DNA of 64,000 bases from Paralithodes platypus (GCA_032716605.1 CM064480.1:44633194-44697193), one strand, 5' to 3'. Shown: positions 1 through 11,500, counted from the first letter of the stretch. Made by a program: numbers and translations. Notes: generated by a model from the sequence alone, not told the origin.

Positions 1-374
1 TGTGTGTTTGAGAGTGTAGAAAAACCAGGCTTGCCCCTGTAGAGCAGCCGTCAAAAACAACATTAAAATTAAATAAACAAAATCACATAAAAACTCTTTC
101 TTTTTTATAGTTAATTGTAAGTTGCCAATGTTATAGCTAAAGTCCTAAGTTGAACCTGTCTTTCACTTAGTAGGCTTGGCTCTGTGAAGCTTGCTCAGGG
201 AGCATAGCAGGCTAAAATTATACTATTGTGATTGGGAGGGGTTATAAGATTTTCTTTATGCTAATATGTTGTTTTATTTAAGATTAAGCTTTGCATTTCA
301 TTTCTGGTGGAGTGGCTAGGTGTGGCGGGTCTTGTTGGCAATCTGCCTTGTCAGATATGGTGCTCGCCTAATGT
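1..374. other. AT-rich sequence, nothing recognised
   Basis: No gene, RNA or repeat family recognised. Open frames here are short and have no family motifs. Confidence 0.5.
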
Positions 375-900
375 TGAGCGTCCAATATCTTGGGCGGGGT
401 GTGACGTCTATCAGCGTTGGCAGAATCGCCTCTCGTTAGCCACTAGCGCTACAGTTATCAGAGAATGTTGTTCTTTCTTTCCTAGTAATTGCATTGTCAC
501 AGACAGTCCAGTGGTGGTCTTTGTTTTTGTCTGTGACAACGGGAAGTATTTTATATAATTAATAGAATATAAGATGCATTGTGTAAAGTTAAGGAGAAAG
601 AGCGATGTAGGCAGTGTGGTGGTAGTATGTGCGTGTGTATGTATGTGCTGTCTTCCTCGCTCGGAGGAGTTTTCCCGCTCGCGCGCGGGCTTTCCCGCTC
701 GCGCGGGCTTTCCCGCTCGCGCGCGGGCTTTCCCGCGCCCTTGATTGGCTGGCGGATCCTGGCGCGTCCTAGGGACACCTGCTGCCTTGTGACGTCTCGG
801 CTCGGCTCGTGATTGGCTGACCATCGCGCCCTTGCGGGCTCCTGTGTAACTAACCTCCTCCATGAGGGTTCCCAGGAGCTGTCCTCCTCAGGACCGGCTT
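375..900. promoter_or_regulatory. GC-rich promoter-like island with CCAAT, GC-box and CRE-like motifs
   Basis: A CCAAT-type motif (TCCAAT, 381-386), a GC box (GGGCGGGG, 392-399) and a CRE-like TGACGTC (402-408) lie within 30 bp. A second cluster has inverted CCAAT boxes ATTGGCT at 744-750 and 812-818 around another TGACGTC (790-796). The block is much richer in G+C and CpG than its surroundings. These motifs are typical of metazoan promoters. No transcript or coding exon is visible next to it, so it could be a promoter of an unseen gene, a regulatory part of a retroelement, or chance in a GC-rich repeat. Confidence 0.4.
671..740. repeat. CG-rich short tandem repeat
   Basis: Three full units and one partial unit of about 18-20 bp, each starting TTTCCCGCTCGCGCG, follow each other at 671, 691, 709 and 729. 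The unit is self-complementary (CCCGC...GCGGG), so each could form a small hairpin. It sits inside the promoter-like island. Confidence 0.85.
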
Positions 901-2300
901 GGCGCGCGTGCTTCTAACATCCCTTTGCATACTCTCCCCCGATCACCACCTTTATCACTGTTTCTCTCTCTGAACTTCTTCTTTTCTATTACTTCTCGCC
1001 TTTATTCTATTACTTATCCCCTTGGGTCCTTCATACGGTTTCCATAGCCGGCCCATTATATTGCATGCGCCGTCCTCTGAGATACTTACATGTACTTAGA
1101 ATAAGTTTGATGGTTCTTAGTTAGTATAGGTTAAGAACTTTGTGTGTGTCTCTATTATTGATTTAGTGTTTCTGCTCTTTTATTTAATGCTAGACTGGGA
1201 TAAGGTAACTGTAGTCGTTGTCTCCGATGTGTGTACGGTTTGCTTATACCTACACGACTTCGACCGGTCCTGTGGTAGCCTGGGTTGTCTTTTCGGCTGC
1301 GTCCTTTGTGAGTGCAGCATTGTGTTGACTGAGGGTTTTGGCCTGTACCAGTTCCACACTTTGCTGCCTCTTTGCTTGTCTTTAGAGGGTCGCCAGGATA
1401 GAACCAGTTACTTGTGATCTGGATCTATCAAGAGAGCACCCTAGTCAATTAACGTAACTTAAAGGATGCAGTCTTAAGGACATCGCTAGGCTACGAGCCT
1501 GTCTTGCTCAACCCCAGTTCCTTACCTAGAGTATCCCAGCTAGACATTATTAATCGAGTAGACACTTGTTAGTATTTAATATAAGCTCTTTGATATGTAC
1601 GCATTATTATTCACAGCATTTATTAGTCTAGGTTGCTGCTGAGCCGCACCACCATAGCAGACTGTTTCGTTAATGAGGAAGTACTTCTTTTAGTGTCGAG
1701 CATTGCTACCATTGCGCATTTATAGTATTCTCGTGTCAGTTAACATTATATGTCCTATCTTTTACTGTATTCGATTTACACTTGTAGTGTCCTGCCTCCT
1801 GCCTATATATAGATTAAGATACGAGCATCTTATGAGAATCAGACTTTCTTCAGAAGTTTCCAAGTCTATGCTGTAGGAGTATACTTCACTTTCTTTCAGA
1901 TAGGAGTGAAGAGTTTATTGTTATTTAGAGTAACTGTATTGAAGCATCTTTTTATTGTATTAAATCTTGCAGTGATTTAATTGATCTTTCCATAGATTCC
2001 TTTTTATGCATTTTAACGTAACTTGCATCTTGTTTGTTATCAGGCTATACCAGTGTGGGTTAGCCTGAAGTAGAGTACATTTATGCCCAGTTAAGGATAC
2101 CCCACTATCGCAGATTAACTCTGGAGGGTATAGGTGTTTTTGTTCGCCAGCATATAAGTTCGAGGGTTTGGATCTAGCGTACCGTTGTTGCATAGTGCCC
2201 TATTACTAGTCCAATCATTAAGTGCCCTTGTTTTATTCGTAGTCCCGGTCGTAACAGTAACCACTCAGGCAACCTCAAAACCCCAGGGCAGACACCGAAG
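901..2300. other. Unassigned sequence, no coding support
   Basis: Mostly AT-rich with short open frames only (1142-1417 plus, 1960-2193 minus). Neither has recognisable motifs. No RNA gene seen. It may belong to the large repeat that becomes recognisable further right. Confidence 0.4.
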
Positions 2301-2889
2301 ACATCTACCAGAGTCAGTCCCCCTTCCGAGTCCACAAGAATCTGTCTGAGTTGACCATGCCCAGCCGTCCATTTCCCAGTTCTCTTTCACGCCCCCAGCC
2401 ATCTAAGAAAACGGAACACTCTTCTCTCAGCCAGTCACAAGCCGTATTCTGCAGCCAACCACAACCGCCCTGGGACAGCCAATTAGAACCCTCCTTTTAC
2501 ATAGCCTCCACCAACAGTGACGCTCCCTGTATTGTTCCGCCAGATCTAGAATATGACGAACACTCCCTTATGCAATCTACTCACCAGCGCCCCGAATATT
2601 TCAGGAACCAATGGACCTGATAACGCCTGACCACTCCAAGCCCCCTAGGATACAACTACAATCCTCTATATGTATGGCTTAGGGTAACTAGAAGACCTAC
2701 ACGACAGTTGCTCCATTTTAAGCTCTAAGTGTTTTCTATTTTTCATAGCAGCCCTGGACCTTCCAGCTGCCCCCTTAAGTATTGTAATATTGCTTTGGAA
2801 CCAGGCCCACATAATAATACCTGAGTTCCCAGGCTAGAATGTATATGTACCTCAAGACAACCATTTTTCCTCTTTCCTCAACACCATTT

Positions 2890-2908
2890 CCCCCCCCCCC
2901 CCCCCCCC
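2890..2908. repeat. Poly-C run
   Basis: Nineteen consecutive C residues. A second run of 14 C lies at 3046-3059. Confidence 0.95.
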
Positions 2909-3129
2909 GAGTTCACGGACACCTGAAGCAAGAAAATATTTGCATACGACCTCAGAAAAACCTGAGGAAAGTAAGCATCACCTTGCCTACTGACTATGCT
3001 TGACCACCAGGAACGGCCTAGTTGGGACAGTGTTGCTACGGTTCGCCCCCCCCCCCCCCTTGCCCTCGAGAGTGCCCCACGGACGACACCTCCCCTTCCT
3101 TCAGGATTACTGGAGGACCACCTGTCTGT

Positions 3130-3280
3130 TGCCTGGCGCCCTGAATCGAGGACCCCTGCTCGAGCCACGGACGTAGGCCTGGACCTAGGACCCCTGCTCC
3201 ATTACGTAAACAGGCCTGGACCTAGGACCCCTGTTCTAATTACGTAATCAGGCCTAAACCGAGAACCCCTGCTCGAGGAG
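3130..3280. repeat. About 39-bp tandem repeat, 3-4 imperfect copies
   Basis: Units contain GGCCTGGACCTAGGACCCCT followed by GCTC/GTTC and a TTACGTAA core. Copies begin near 3138, 3175, 3213 and 3250. Copy B of the large repeat has an unrelated tandem repeat in the corresponding position (28735-28900). Confidence 0.8.
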
Positions 3281-3529
3281 GTAACCAGCTGTGCAAGAAT
3301 TGGCTACTACCCTCTACGCCGGCCAGACCAGCACTCTCTCCCCACCCTGCCCTTCCAAATACTTAAGTGTTTCTGTGTCTTTCTCTGTTGATTATTGTTG
3401 TGAGGTATTGTTTAGGTAAATATGTGAACCGTATGTGTCCTGATTTAATTGTGATCTGTGCCCAAGATCACGTACTTGCGTAATATGTGTCATCCCTCTA
3501 AATCTGTGTTATTCTGTGTTAAACTTGCC

Positions 3530-3947
3530 TTAACCCTCCTCTAGCGGGTGCTCTGTGGCCGTTTTGGGCCTTTCTGGGCCGTTCTGACTGCTATATCAAC
3601 CATCAGTATGAAAGGAACTGTATTGCGCCGAAAACTAGGTGGAAATCGCTACACAATGACGCCACATACAGCTACGTAGCACTCGTGGAGCACTGACAGT
3701 GTTACCTCGAAGATGGAAGTTTAGCAGATTTTGCTACCTTGCTCACTTTTAGCGAACTATTGGTTACACTGTCATCCTCACGCGCGGTGGGGGAACTGGA
3801 GTTAGTGTGGGCCGGGAGGCCACAGATGTCGGACGTATGGATCATTACTATCCCACCCATTTTCACTCGATTTCCACCCTTTTTTCACCCGTTTTTTGCC
3901 AGTTTTTTCAACACGACTTAAGTGGTGAGCCTCTTTTTAAGGGTTAA
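3530..3947. mobile_element. TTAACCC-family MITE, copy 1
   Basis: Begins TTAACCCTCCTCTAGCGG and ends TTTTTAAGGGTTAA, i.e. inverted ends bounded by TTAA. The right end (CGACTTAAGTGGTGAGCC) is nearly identical to that of the copy ending at 7136, and an internal GCCGAAAACTAGG is shared with the copy at 7304. No protein is encoded. TTAA at both ends suggests mobilisation by a piggyBac-type enzyme, which is inference. Confidence 0.75.
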
Positions 3948-5639
3948 TTCCTTGATCCTTGTTCAAGACTTTATTTAATTCATAACTTACGCATACGTTA
4001 CATATCCGTGTATTAATATATATATTCAAGCCCCCACGCTCGCAGATTTACTGACTACGTGTATGTTGATTTATTGTTTGGGAGTTGAAGCCTTAGTATA
4101 TTCCGTGATCACTCCATTTATATAATCACTTTTTACCTAGAACCTACGCCCAATTTTCCAACGAGTGCATAGTGTAATTCCTTGATTCTTTTGTTAATAA
4201 ATCGCATATGAAATATATCTTATAGACGTGCTTTTATGTTCTTGTAAATCTTGATGTTGTGATATTTCGAATACCGTGTTTAGGAATTCTTCCTCCGTGT
4301 TTCGTCTCGCTTTCGTCCACCATACACTAATTGTATCTGTGTATTTCATTCACCTCGCAGCTCTTAACCCGTTTAGAACCGAGTTTGGTACTATTCATTT
4401 TGAGTATCAATGAGTAGGACTTCGTCGCCTATGTCCATGTACTAATTGTGCCTGTACATTTTATTTTACTCGCCCTGTTAACTCGTTCAGAAGCGAATCT
4501 GATATTGCGTTAAATGTCAATGAGCTAAACTTCGTCATTAGCGCCAATTTAATTATTAAGTCCGATCTACCGATCGATATTTGTTAATCAGTCAGTTTCC
4601 ACTTTTTGAAATTTAAAACTTCAGTGTTCATTTAAATCCGAGTCTATTGGAACTCAGCTAGTTATTTCGTTTATCTTAGTGTGTTGTCTTTATCACGAAT
4701 ATTAAAGATTATATCTTGACCTAATTAATACCCTCCAGTAAAACTATTTTTTAAAACCATTTCCTTTGCATATCCAGTTCACATTATTACTTTGCTTCGC
4801 CTATAAAATATTAGAAACACTAATTCCTAAGTTCGGTTCGTTATCGTAGCATATGTTCAAGTAATATAATCCTGTGACAAGATATACATTCAGTTATGGC
4901 GATTTTGATACTTCTCAGTGATTATAAATAATAATCTCAGCCCTGTCCTGTAAAGTAAATTAACATCGCTGTTCAGCTAAGTTCATAGTTGCATTAACAA
5001 AGAAAAGTATTTATTACTACCTCAGTTCACCTGGTGACCTTCCCAGTGACCTGACCTGAGGACAAGTTCACGCGGTCAGTTTTAAGGGTCAGCTGAGCAC
5101 TACGCGTCACTCACCTAGCCTCCTGTGCCAATATCTTTATAAGCTCAACTCTCCACATTGTGACTCTAGGATCATTATCTAGAGCATTGAAGTTTCTTGT
5201 GAATACGGAAGATATTTTGACTCATTTACTATTGCATTGAAGGTTAAAAGTTATTCTTGTACAATGTACATTATGCCTCTATGTATGTTTTCTACATGAT
5301 CTGATTTAATGCTAGACTCTCACTATTGAGTTATTCTGGTATCAGTAACATTGTCCTGAAGTAAGGATAATAATTATATGTTTGTTAATATTGTTGGGTC
5401 TTCCCTCATGATCCTTATTATTCACCTGCTCTCATGCTTAGTAAATAAAGCCTTTATATAATTATGTTCTTCCTGGTGTCGTTATTGAGTACTATATTGA
5501 ACCTTTGAATACCATTTTTACTGTAGATAGAACCTACTCGGTACGTTCCTGTCAAGTATATTTAAGTCCATCAAACCAGAACTGGATTGTTTTACGGACT
5601 GTATCAAGGGAACTAACTTATCAGGACCGGGCACAACAA

Positions 5640-6110
5640 TAATGTTAATTGATTTCCATAAAACTTTCAATTAAGACTGTACATACCTTTTGACTAAGTT
5701 AAAAGCTCAATGCATGTCTGCGTACCTAATACATTGGATTGAGAACTGTCTGACTGAATAAATGCAACAAATAGTATATATATATGGTAAAGCTTCTAAC
5801 TGGACATGTAGGCTATCACCAGGGCTCAGTGTTTGGACTTATCCTTTAATTATATTGATGATGGTTTCTCATGTACGGTTTACAAATTATTAGTCAGTGT
5901 ACATTTTGTAAAATTATTAGTTTTTCCAATGCATTGCACTTGGCAAATAAATGTATTCAGTGAATGGCACTTACAAAGACACCTACTTAGGAAAATCAAA
6001 ATTGAACTATTTTCAATCCAGTCAAGATTCTACTGAAGTAGTTAATAGAGTAAACAACTATATTGTATTTATTGGGAAGTCGATTAACCCAGGAACGGCA
6101 AGAACACTCT
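5640..6110 (+). pseudogene. Decayed LINE reverse transcriptase fragment (family of 18.2 kb)
   Basis: Reading across frames gives degraded pieces of a CR1/Jockey-type reverse transcriptase. A palm-like stretch resembles DFxKxF followed by LTKLKA and WIENCLTE. GKASNWT precedes the SPGLSV region, which replaces the usual GVPQGSVLG. Further on come a MNGT-type stretch (5957-5970) and NYIVFIGKS near 6055-6085. The same succession is better preserved at 18172-19005. Several stops and frameshifts make it a dead 5'- and 3'-truncated copy. Confidence 0.65.
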
Positions 6111-6207
6111 TATCCTAAGAAGTGCGCATGGCGGTAATTAGACACCTCTGCCTGTGCTGACGTATTTGAGCTGTTTCCATCACTAAAATATTCATTTTAC
6201 CATATAT

Positions 6208-6600
6208 AGCATTAATACTTATCCATACGCGCCTATTATGGGTTGATTATAAAGGTATTAACCTGAAACAACAATAAAACAAGTGAAAACAGCGTTTGGA
6301 TGGTCAAAATCGGAGATACAGGCCGCGAGTTATATAATGTATGGGTGAGGCAACCTGCTTTCCCACCAATTTCCCCCAAGGCCACTGAGACACAGTCGAT
6401 CGATACTCTCTCTCTCTCTCTTGCACTCGCTTGCTAACAGTATTGACAATGCCCTGCTTGCAACTCGCTAATGTTAGCACGAAAATATACCTCAGAATAA
6501 GGGAATAACAGGGAAAATAGGTGATAACTGAAGGAGGGGAGGAAAGTGGGGAAGGAGGGGAAGTAGAAGAGTGATATTTTGCATGGCCCAGGGGCAAAAC
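6208..6600 (+). repeat. Dispersed ~420-bp repeat, copy 1
   Basis: Shares ACTTATNCATACGCGCCTATT and AACAACAATAAAACAAGTG with copies at 7736-8190 (opposite strand) and 31383-31800 (same strand). It holds no coding frame. An A/T-rich stretch with a poly-T run (6601-6642) separates it from the next MITE. Confidence 0.7.
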
Positions 6601-6648
6601 AAAATAAAAAAATAAAAAAATAAAATTTTTTTTTTTTTTTTTCGATGT

Positions 6649-7136
6649 TTAACCCTTCTTTAGCGGCCTATGCGGTTTATTTATGTGTACCGCCCAGCGG
6701 GGTGTTTTTAGCCAAAATAGGGCTGTTTACGTGATCATTTTCATGCCTAAATAAGACCCAGAACGTAAAACAAGTATCTATCCCTGAAAGGGCATAAACA
6801 GAGCTTTCGAATGACACCATAACGATCCTTGTATGATGGATAGTTTTCTTGCAATAACCGTGCAACGCGAGTGCAAAAAGCAGGTAATTCGGTACTTTCG
6901 GTACATAATTGAGTATGTAGCGAGTGAGAGAGGGAGGAGGGAGCTGAGATTTGTGTCAGTAGGTTCGCCGCGGTGGTCTGGAGCAGTCATACGCTCGCTA
7001 GTCTCCTGCCACCACTTGTCTCTCTCTCTCAGCCACATTACGTGCTGAAATTGCCACTCGACCTATGTCGAGCGCCGCCACATAGTCCAGCTTTATTTAA
7101 CTCGACTTAAGTGGTGAGCCGCTTTTTAAGGGTTAA
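6649..7136 (+). mobile_element. TTAACCC-family MITE, copy 2
   Basis: Begins TTAACCCTTCTTTAGCGG and ends CTTTTTAAGGGTTAA. Internal phrases such as CCTGAAAGGGC and the GCCTA-CGGT block recur, in the opposite orientation, in the copy at 36242-36721. Short open frames inside (6778-7038 minus, 6833-7048 plus) overlap on opposite strands and have no family motif. Confidence 0.8.
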
Positions 7137-7303
7137 AGTTGATTTTTTTTTCTCTGACTCTTAAGAGTCTTCCCGCAGTCCGCCGGGGGAACTCTTAAGA
7201 GTCTTCCGGCAGTTCCCGGGTTAAGAGGTTTTGGTGGGCAAAGGCGAGAATACTCTTAAGAGGTAAGGCCTAAAAAAAAAAATTTAAAAAGCCCCAGTAG
7301 CAC
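7137..7303. repeat. Short repeats of ACTCTTAAGAG
   Basis: The palindromic phrase ACTCTTAAGAGTCTTCC occurs at 7157 and 7191, with a third ACTCTTAAGAG at 7251. This is a small local repeat cluster between two MITEs. Confidence 0.75.
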
Positions 7304-7735
7304 TTAACCCATTGGCTGCGGCTATGTTTGGCTATTTAGGGCATATTCAGGCACTCCTGAATGATAAATCAAGCATCTGCATTAAATGAAGTGTATTTTG
7401 CCGAAAACTAGGCGAAAATAGCTTCAAAATGAGACCAGAACGGGCCCCGTACGTGGTCTGGTTCACCCGCAGTGGTGCCAGTGAAACGCCGGAAACCCGC
7501 TATTTGGTAACACTCGCTCGCTTGGCTACACTGTTGTGAGACACAGAGAGAGAGACCCGCGCGAGACACAGTCAACCTCAGTGAGCCGCTCGCTGCTCTG
7601 AGGGTCGGAGGTGGAGCCCTCACGCTCCCGCCCACTGACACTCAATTTTTACGTTTTTTACAGGCTTTTAAAGCCTGGAAATTGCTGTAACTTGCCATGA
7701 TGTTCCAGAAAAGTCACCCGCAACGAAAGGGTTAA
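7304..7735 (+). mobile_element. TTAACCC-family MITE, copy 3 (diverged)
   Basis: Starts TTAACCCATTGGCTGCGG and ends CAACGAAAGGGTTAA. It shares TTTTGCCGAAAACTAGG with the copy at 3530. The minus frame at 7408-7641 has no family support. Confidence 0.7.
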
Positions 7736-8190
7736 AACAAGTGAAATGGTGATTAAGTGAGATAATTCTCCTCCATACCTTCTATCACTCCTCCATTTGT
7801 GTCAAAGTCCCCTCCTTCCCCCCTTTCCCCCCCCCCCTTCAATTATCACCTATTTTCCCTGTTATTCCTTTATTTATGGGTATATTTTCATGTCAACATC
7901 TCCAAGCCGGTTCTATGGTGTAGTCATGTGACTAGCGAGTGTGTTGCGTAAGGGAGAGTGTGGGTGAGTGAGTCGGTCTGGCTTCAGGCCTCGCGAGGGG
8001 AGGGTTTGCCTTGCTCTGCTCTACATTTCATGAATGGACCGGTCGGCAATAACTCACGATTTTGACCATCAACCATCAAAACACTATTCCCACTTGTTTT
8101 ATTGTTGTTACATGTTACTATCTTCATATTAAACGTAAAATAGGCGCATATGAATAAGTAATAACGATATTTATCGTAAAATTACGATTT
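7736..8190 (-). repeat. Dispersed ~420-bp repeat, copy 2
   Basis: In reverse complement it matches 31383-31800 over most of its length. Shared parts are AATTTTACGATAAATAT at one end, AACAACAATAAAACAAGTG, the GAGGCCTGAAGCCAGAC block, and GAGATAATTCTCCTCC near the other end. No coding potential. It starts directly at the end of the preceding MITE. Confidence 0.75.
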
Positions 8191-8689
8191 TAGGTGGGAA
8201 TGGGGCCTAATATCGTTGCCTGGTAGTAGGGTGTCCATTACACACAGCTCGCCAAGACGCTCCAAAGTCGTTATTAATTTGTTTTCCGTGTGTATTTCAT
8301 TGGCTTCATCAATTTGATTAACTTTAGACAATCTGGTGCTCATATTATTAAAAGAGAATTTGAAACATTTAGCGATGAGGAAAGACAAAATAATTACATA
8401 TTGAGTCTATTATACGTATGTCACTTACTCCTTTGGGATAATGGGGGAGGAATCTTAGAAACTTCAAGTATCCAGTTGCAAAAATATTAATCTCTGATCC
8501 AGTTGATTTTGTGCATTTTATTTCTCACACCTGGAACCAGTCACTTTAAGACAAGAAAATTTAGTATATCAAAAGTTTATATCGAAAGAGAGCGATAAGA
8601 AATGTTTGAGAGTGACAGAGCCTATTAAGCGGGGATATTAACACGGGACTCACTCAGCCCGCTAAGATGAAACATAAAGGTGTGTATAT
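8191..8689. other. Unassigned AT-rich sequence
   Basis: No recognisable feature. Two overlapping short frames on opposite strands (8182-8388, 8290-8490) carry no motifs. Confidence 0.4.
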
Positions 8690-9440
8690 ATCAAGTATGT
8701 ATCCTGTATGTTTAGATACATTATACATTGTGGTGTACACGTGGGGTATATATCCTGTATGTTTAGATACATTATACATTGTGGTGTACACGTGGGGTAT
8801 ATATCCTGTATGTTTAGATACATTATACATTGTGGTGTACACGTGGGGTATATTTCTTGTATGTTTAGATACAATATACATAAAGGTGTACCCGTCGGGT
8901 ATATTTCTTGTTTGTTTAGATACAATATACATTATGGTATACACGTGGGGTATGTTTCCTGTAGGTTTAGATACAATATACAACATGATGTACACGTAGG
9001 GTATGTTTCCTGTAGGTTTAGATACAATATACAACATGATGTACACGTAGGGTATGTTTCTTGTAGGTTTAGATACAATATACAACATGATGTACACGTA
9101 GGGTATGTTTCCTGTAGGTTTAGATACAATATACAACATGATGTACACGTGGGGTATGTTTCCTGTAGGTTTAGATACAATATACAACATGATGTACACG
9201 TAGGGTATGTTTCTTGTAGGTTTAGATACAATATACAACATGATGTACACGTAGGGTATGTTTCCTGTAGGTTTAGATACAATATACAACATGATGTACA
9301 CGTAGGGTATGTTTCCTGTAGGTTTAGATACAATATACAACATGATGTACACGTAGGGTATGTTTCTTGTAGGTTTAGATACAATAGAGACTTTGGTGCA
9401 CACGTGCAGTATGTCTTCTGTGTGCTTAGGTACAATTTAC
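8690..9440. repeat. 51-bp minisatellite array, about 14 units
   Basis: The unit core is GTAGGTTTAGATACAATATA followed by CAACATGATGTACACGTAGG and GTATGTTTCCT, repeating every 51 bp from about 8947 to 9380. More diverged units (ATGTTTAGATACATTATACA) run from 8690. Because 51 is divisible by three, one stop-free unit makes every frame open over the array. That explains the long open frames on both strands and argues against coding. Confidence 0.95.
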
Positions 9441-9770
9441 ATAGAGGTGTATAAAGTTATAAACGTGGACTGTATGTTTAGAAACAATAAGCATAGCGGT
9501 TCATACATGGATTAAATATGGTGTATGTATTGACTGAAAATACATAAATATGCATACATTGGTATATGCTTAGATATATACATATTAAGGTGGTGAATAC
9601 ATAGCTTATAATATGTAGAGTATGTTTAGATAAAATATACAACATTTGCATATGTGGCATATACAGTAGTTCCTGTATGTTTGGATAGTTTATGTAGAAA
9701 ATATATATTGACTACCGGTATGTGTACCGGGTAGATCAAATATGCATAGAGCGATATATGTATACATTGA
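9441..9770. repeat. Degenerate flank of the 51-bp minisatellite
   Basis: Scattered phrases such as GTATGTTTAGAAACAATA and TATGTTTAGATAAAATATA show decayed units continuing past the clean array. Similar decayed units resume at 11125-11500, beyond an inserted LINE and SINE-like piece. Confidence 0.7.
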
Positions 9771-9832
9771 CAATAATACTAATATTAATAATAATAGAAA
9801 TAATAAACATAATAATAATAATAATATTTATT
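9771..9832. repeat. (AAT)n microsatellite
   Basis: Imperfect AAT/ATA repeats next to the 3' end of the minus-strand LINE. It may have seeded, or been seeded by, the LINE tail. Confidence 0.85.
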
Positions 9833-10960
9833 TACCGGTACTTATATTATTTTTCTTTTCTTTTTTCTGAGTGAATGAAGGATAAAAGAGGCAAAGCTGC
9901 CTGTAACAAGTGTCTCCCCCAAAGCTGAAAGAGTGATAGAGAGCCAACATCTAGGTACGTAGGAGTCAAAATGTCTGGACACACGGAGCTTGAAGCAGTT
10001 TAAATCATAGGATAACGGAAATACGGATTGAGGGAGAGAGTGCCAAAGCTTGCTTGTTGAGTAGAAGAAAGATTGGGATAATTTGATAAATCTTGGGTTA
10101 TAGAGCTGGACAGAATAGGGGTGGGAGTGTGTTGAAAGGCAGGTTCCCCAACTCTCCGAAAGAGAGTGGGTATGCACTGAGAGAGTTCTGAAGAACATTG
10201 ATTATTGGAATAGCGGTAGAAGAGTAGGAGAGATACAACTTTGCGGCGCATAGAGAGATAATGTAGAGAATTAGTGAGAGGTGAGTTGATGAGATGATAT
10301 GCTTTTGATTCTACCTTTTCGAGAAGTGTGGTATAGGTTGAAACTCTCAACACATGCAAAGAATACTCGATACATGGGCGCATTGTGCCCTTAAATAGAG
10401 GAAGAAGCTGTGAGGGGGTGAAGAACCCACGGAGATGGTTGAGCGCACATAACTTCTGGGAAGCTGTTTTAGCAAGATTGGTAATATTATCTTTCCAAGA
10501 AATACCAGAAGAAAAAGAAACACCAAGAATACTGAGAGAAGATGAAGGGATGATATGTGTATTGTTGAAGTATAAGGGATGGAACTGTGGAGCTTCTTGA
10601 TGGTTAGGTAAATGGAGATATTGGGATTTGGAAGCATTGAAAGTAACTATTTTCTGTGCCCCAATTGGGAATGGTTAATTGATCAGAAGATAAGTGCGCT
10701 ATGGCCTCATCACTTGAGTTTTTGAGTGATTGCATGCTGGGTCGTTCTGGAAAACTAGCTGAATACTGTAAGGTAGAGAGAGTCATCAGCATATAAATGG
10801 ATAGGACTGGAGGTACAGTTGAAAAGATCATTAATGGATAATAGAAAGAGAACTGGAGGCAGGACAGAACCCTGAGGAACACCATAGTTTATAGGATGAG
10901 GAAGTGAGCAATGGCCATCGACAACCGCAGTTATATAACTTCCTTCGGGGATTCTCAAGC
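9833..10960 (-). pseudogene. LINE reverse transcriptase, 3' part (family A)
   Basis: Minus-strand frames give, in order, GVPQGSVLPPVLF and IHLYADDSLYLTVF (palm motif with the catalytic YADD; frame 10755-10958), then a C-terminal region. That region includes the MRRKVVSLLLFYRYSNNQCS stretch, the SPLTNSLHYL stretch and, in another frame, WHSLPQSVFPLSYDLN followed by KLRVSRHFDSYVP. This order is typical of CR1/Jockey-superfamily LINEs. The coding sequence is split over at least three frames, so it is inactive, and it is truncated at the 5' end near 10960. A short A-rich tail lies at 9840-9865 (T-rich on the plus strand). It sits inside the old minisatellite. Confidence 0.85.
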
Positions 10961-11125
10961 GCTTTACCTCAACCAGAGACCATTACCCATCTGCCTTGCT
11001 CAAGGGGAGATGGTAACTGCCGGCTATATCTCAGAAAAACTCTTCAACCTGGTCAGGGATTGAACGCAAGTCTGCTGGGATGATAATCTGGGACGCTATC
11101 AACTTAGCAAGCCGGACGGCTGTTT
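10961..11125 (-). repeat. tRNA-derived SINE-like piece
   Basis: On the minus strand there is an A-box-like stretch (TTGCTAAGTTGATAGCG, about 11096-11112) and a B-box-like GCGTTCAATCCC (about 11061-11072), at tRNA-like spacing. It is followed by unrelated sequence. Likely a SINE head, not a functional tRNA, because the acceptor ends do not pair well. Confidence 0.5.
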
Positions 11126-11500
11126 AGATAGCTTATACATTAAGGTGTATATCTGGAGTACCTTAGAGTTTGGAGTATGTATAGGTTAAATATACATAGA
11201 TTATATTTGGCTTATGTTTAGGTAGAATATACATAAAGTTGTATACATGGAGTACATCTCATGCATGTTTAAGATACACCTAGGTGTGTCACTTAAAGTA
11301 GATTATACATTCGCCTTATCGGAGTGCATAAATTGAGTATAGATAGAGAAGTATACATTGTATTTGGCGTATATTCTTATAGTTAGATTACAGTATATAG
11401 TCTATTAGGTACTGTGTAGTTATAGAAGACATCGACATTTCTTACATGTATACTGTAAATATAGATATGCAGTGTACGAAATGTAGGGTAGATTTTCATC
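11126..11500. repeat. Second decayed part of the 51-bp minisatellite
   Basis: Phrases GTTTAGATAGCTTATACATT, TATGTTTAGGTAGAATATAC and GCATGTTTAAGATACACC echo the 51-bp unit at irregular spacing. With 9441-9770 this brackets the inserted LINE and SINE-like piece. Confidence 0.6.

Larger units (their letters stand above)
2300..5630. repeat. Large non-coding repeat, copy A (relative of 28.0-30.9 kb)
   Basis: Several landmarks recur in the same order in the block at 28.0-30.9 kb. A segment around 2540-2610 (TATGCAATCTAC, then CCCCGAATATTT) resembles 28355-28390. A short tandem repeat, a poly-C run and the phrase GATCTGTGCC(C/A)AAG follow. Then comes a segment resembling TACCTAG(A/G)(A/G)CCTA(C/T)GCCCAA (about 4134-4153, versus 29443-29463). 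There is no conserved frame. It is interrupted at 3530-3947 by a MITE. A long LTR or the untranslated part of a big retroelement are possibilities I cannot decide between. Confidence 0.5.

Noticed and set aside
2351..2620. 89-codon Ser/Pro/Gln-rich frame
   Set aside because: The related block at 28.3 kb does not keep the frame, so it is not conserved coding sequence.
8690..9440. CRISPR-like array
   Set aside because: Units are direct tandem copies without unique spacers; the same holds for the 38-bp and 65-bp arrays. The genome is eukaryotic.
8654..9454. Open frames of 167-249 codons on both strands with 17-residue repeats
   Set aside because: They result from a 51-bp satellite whose length is a multiple of three; frames are open on both strands at once and have no start or stop context of a gene.
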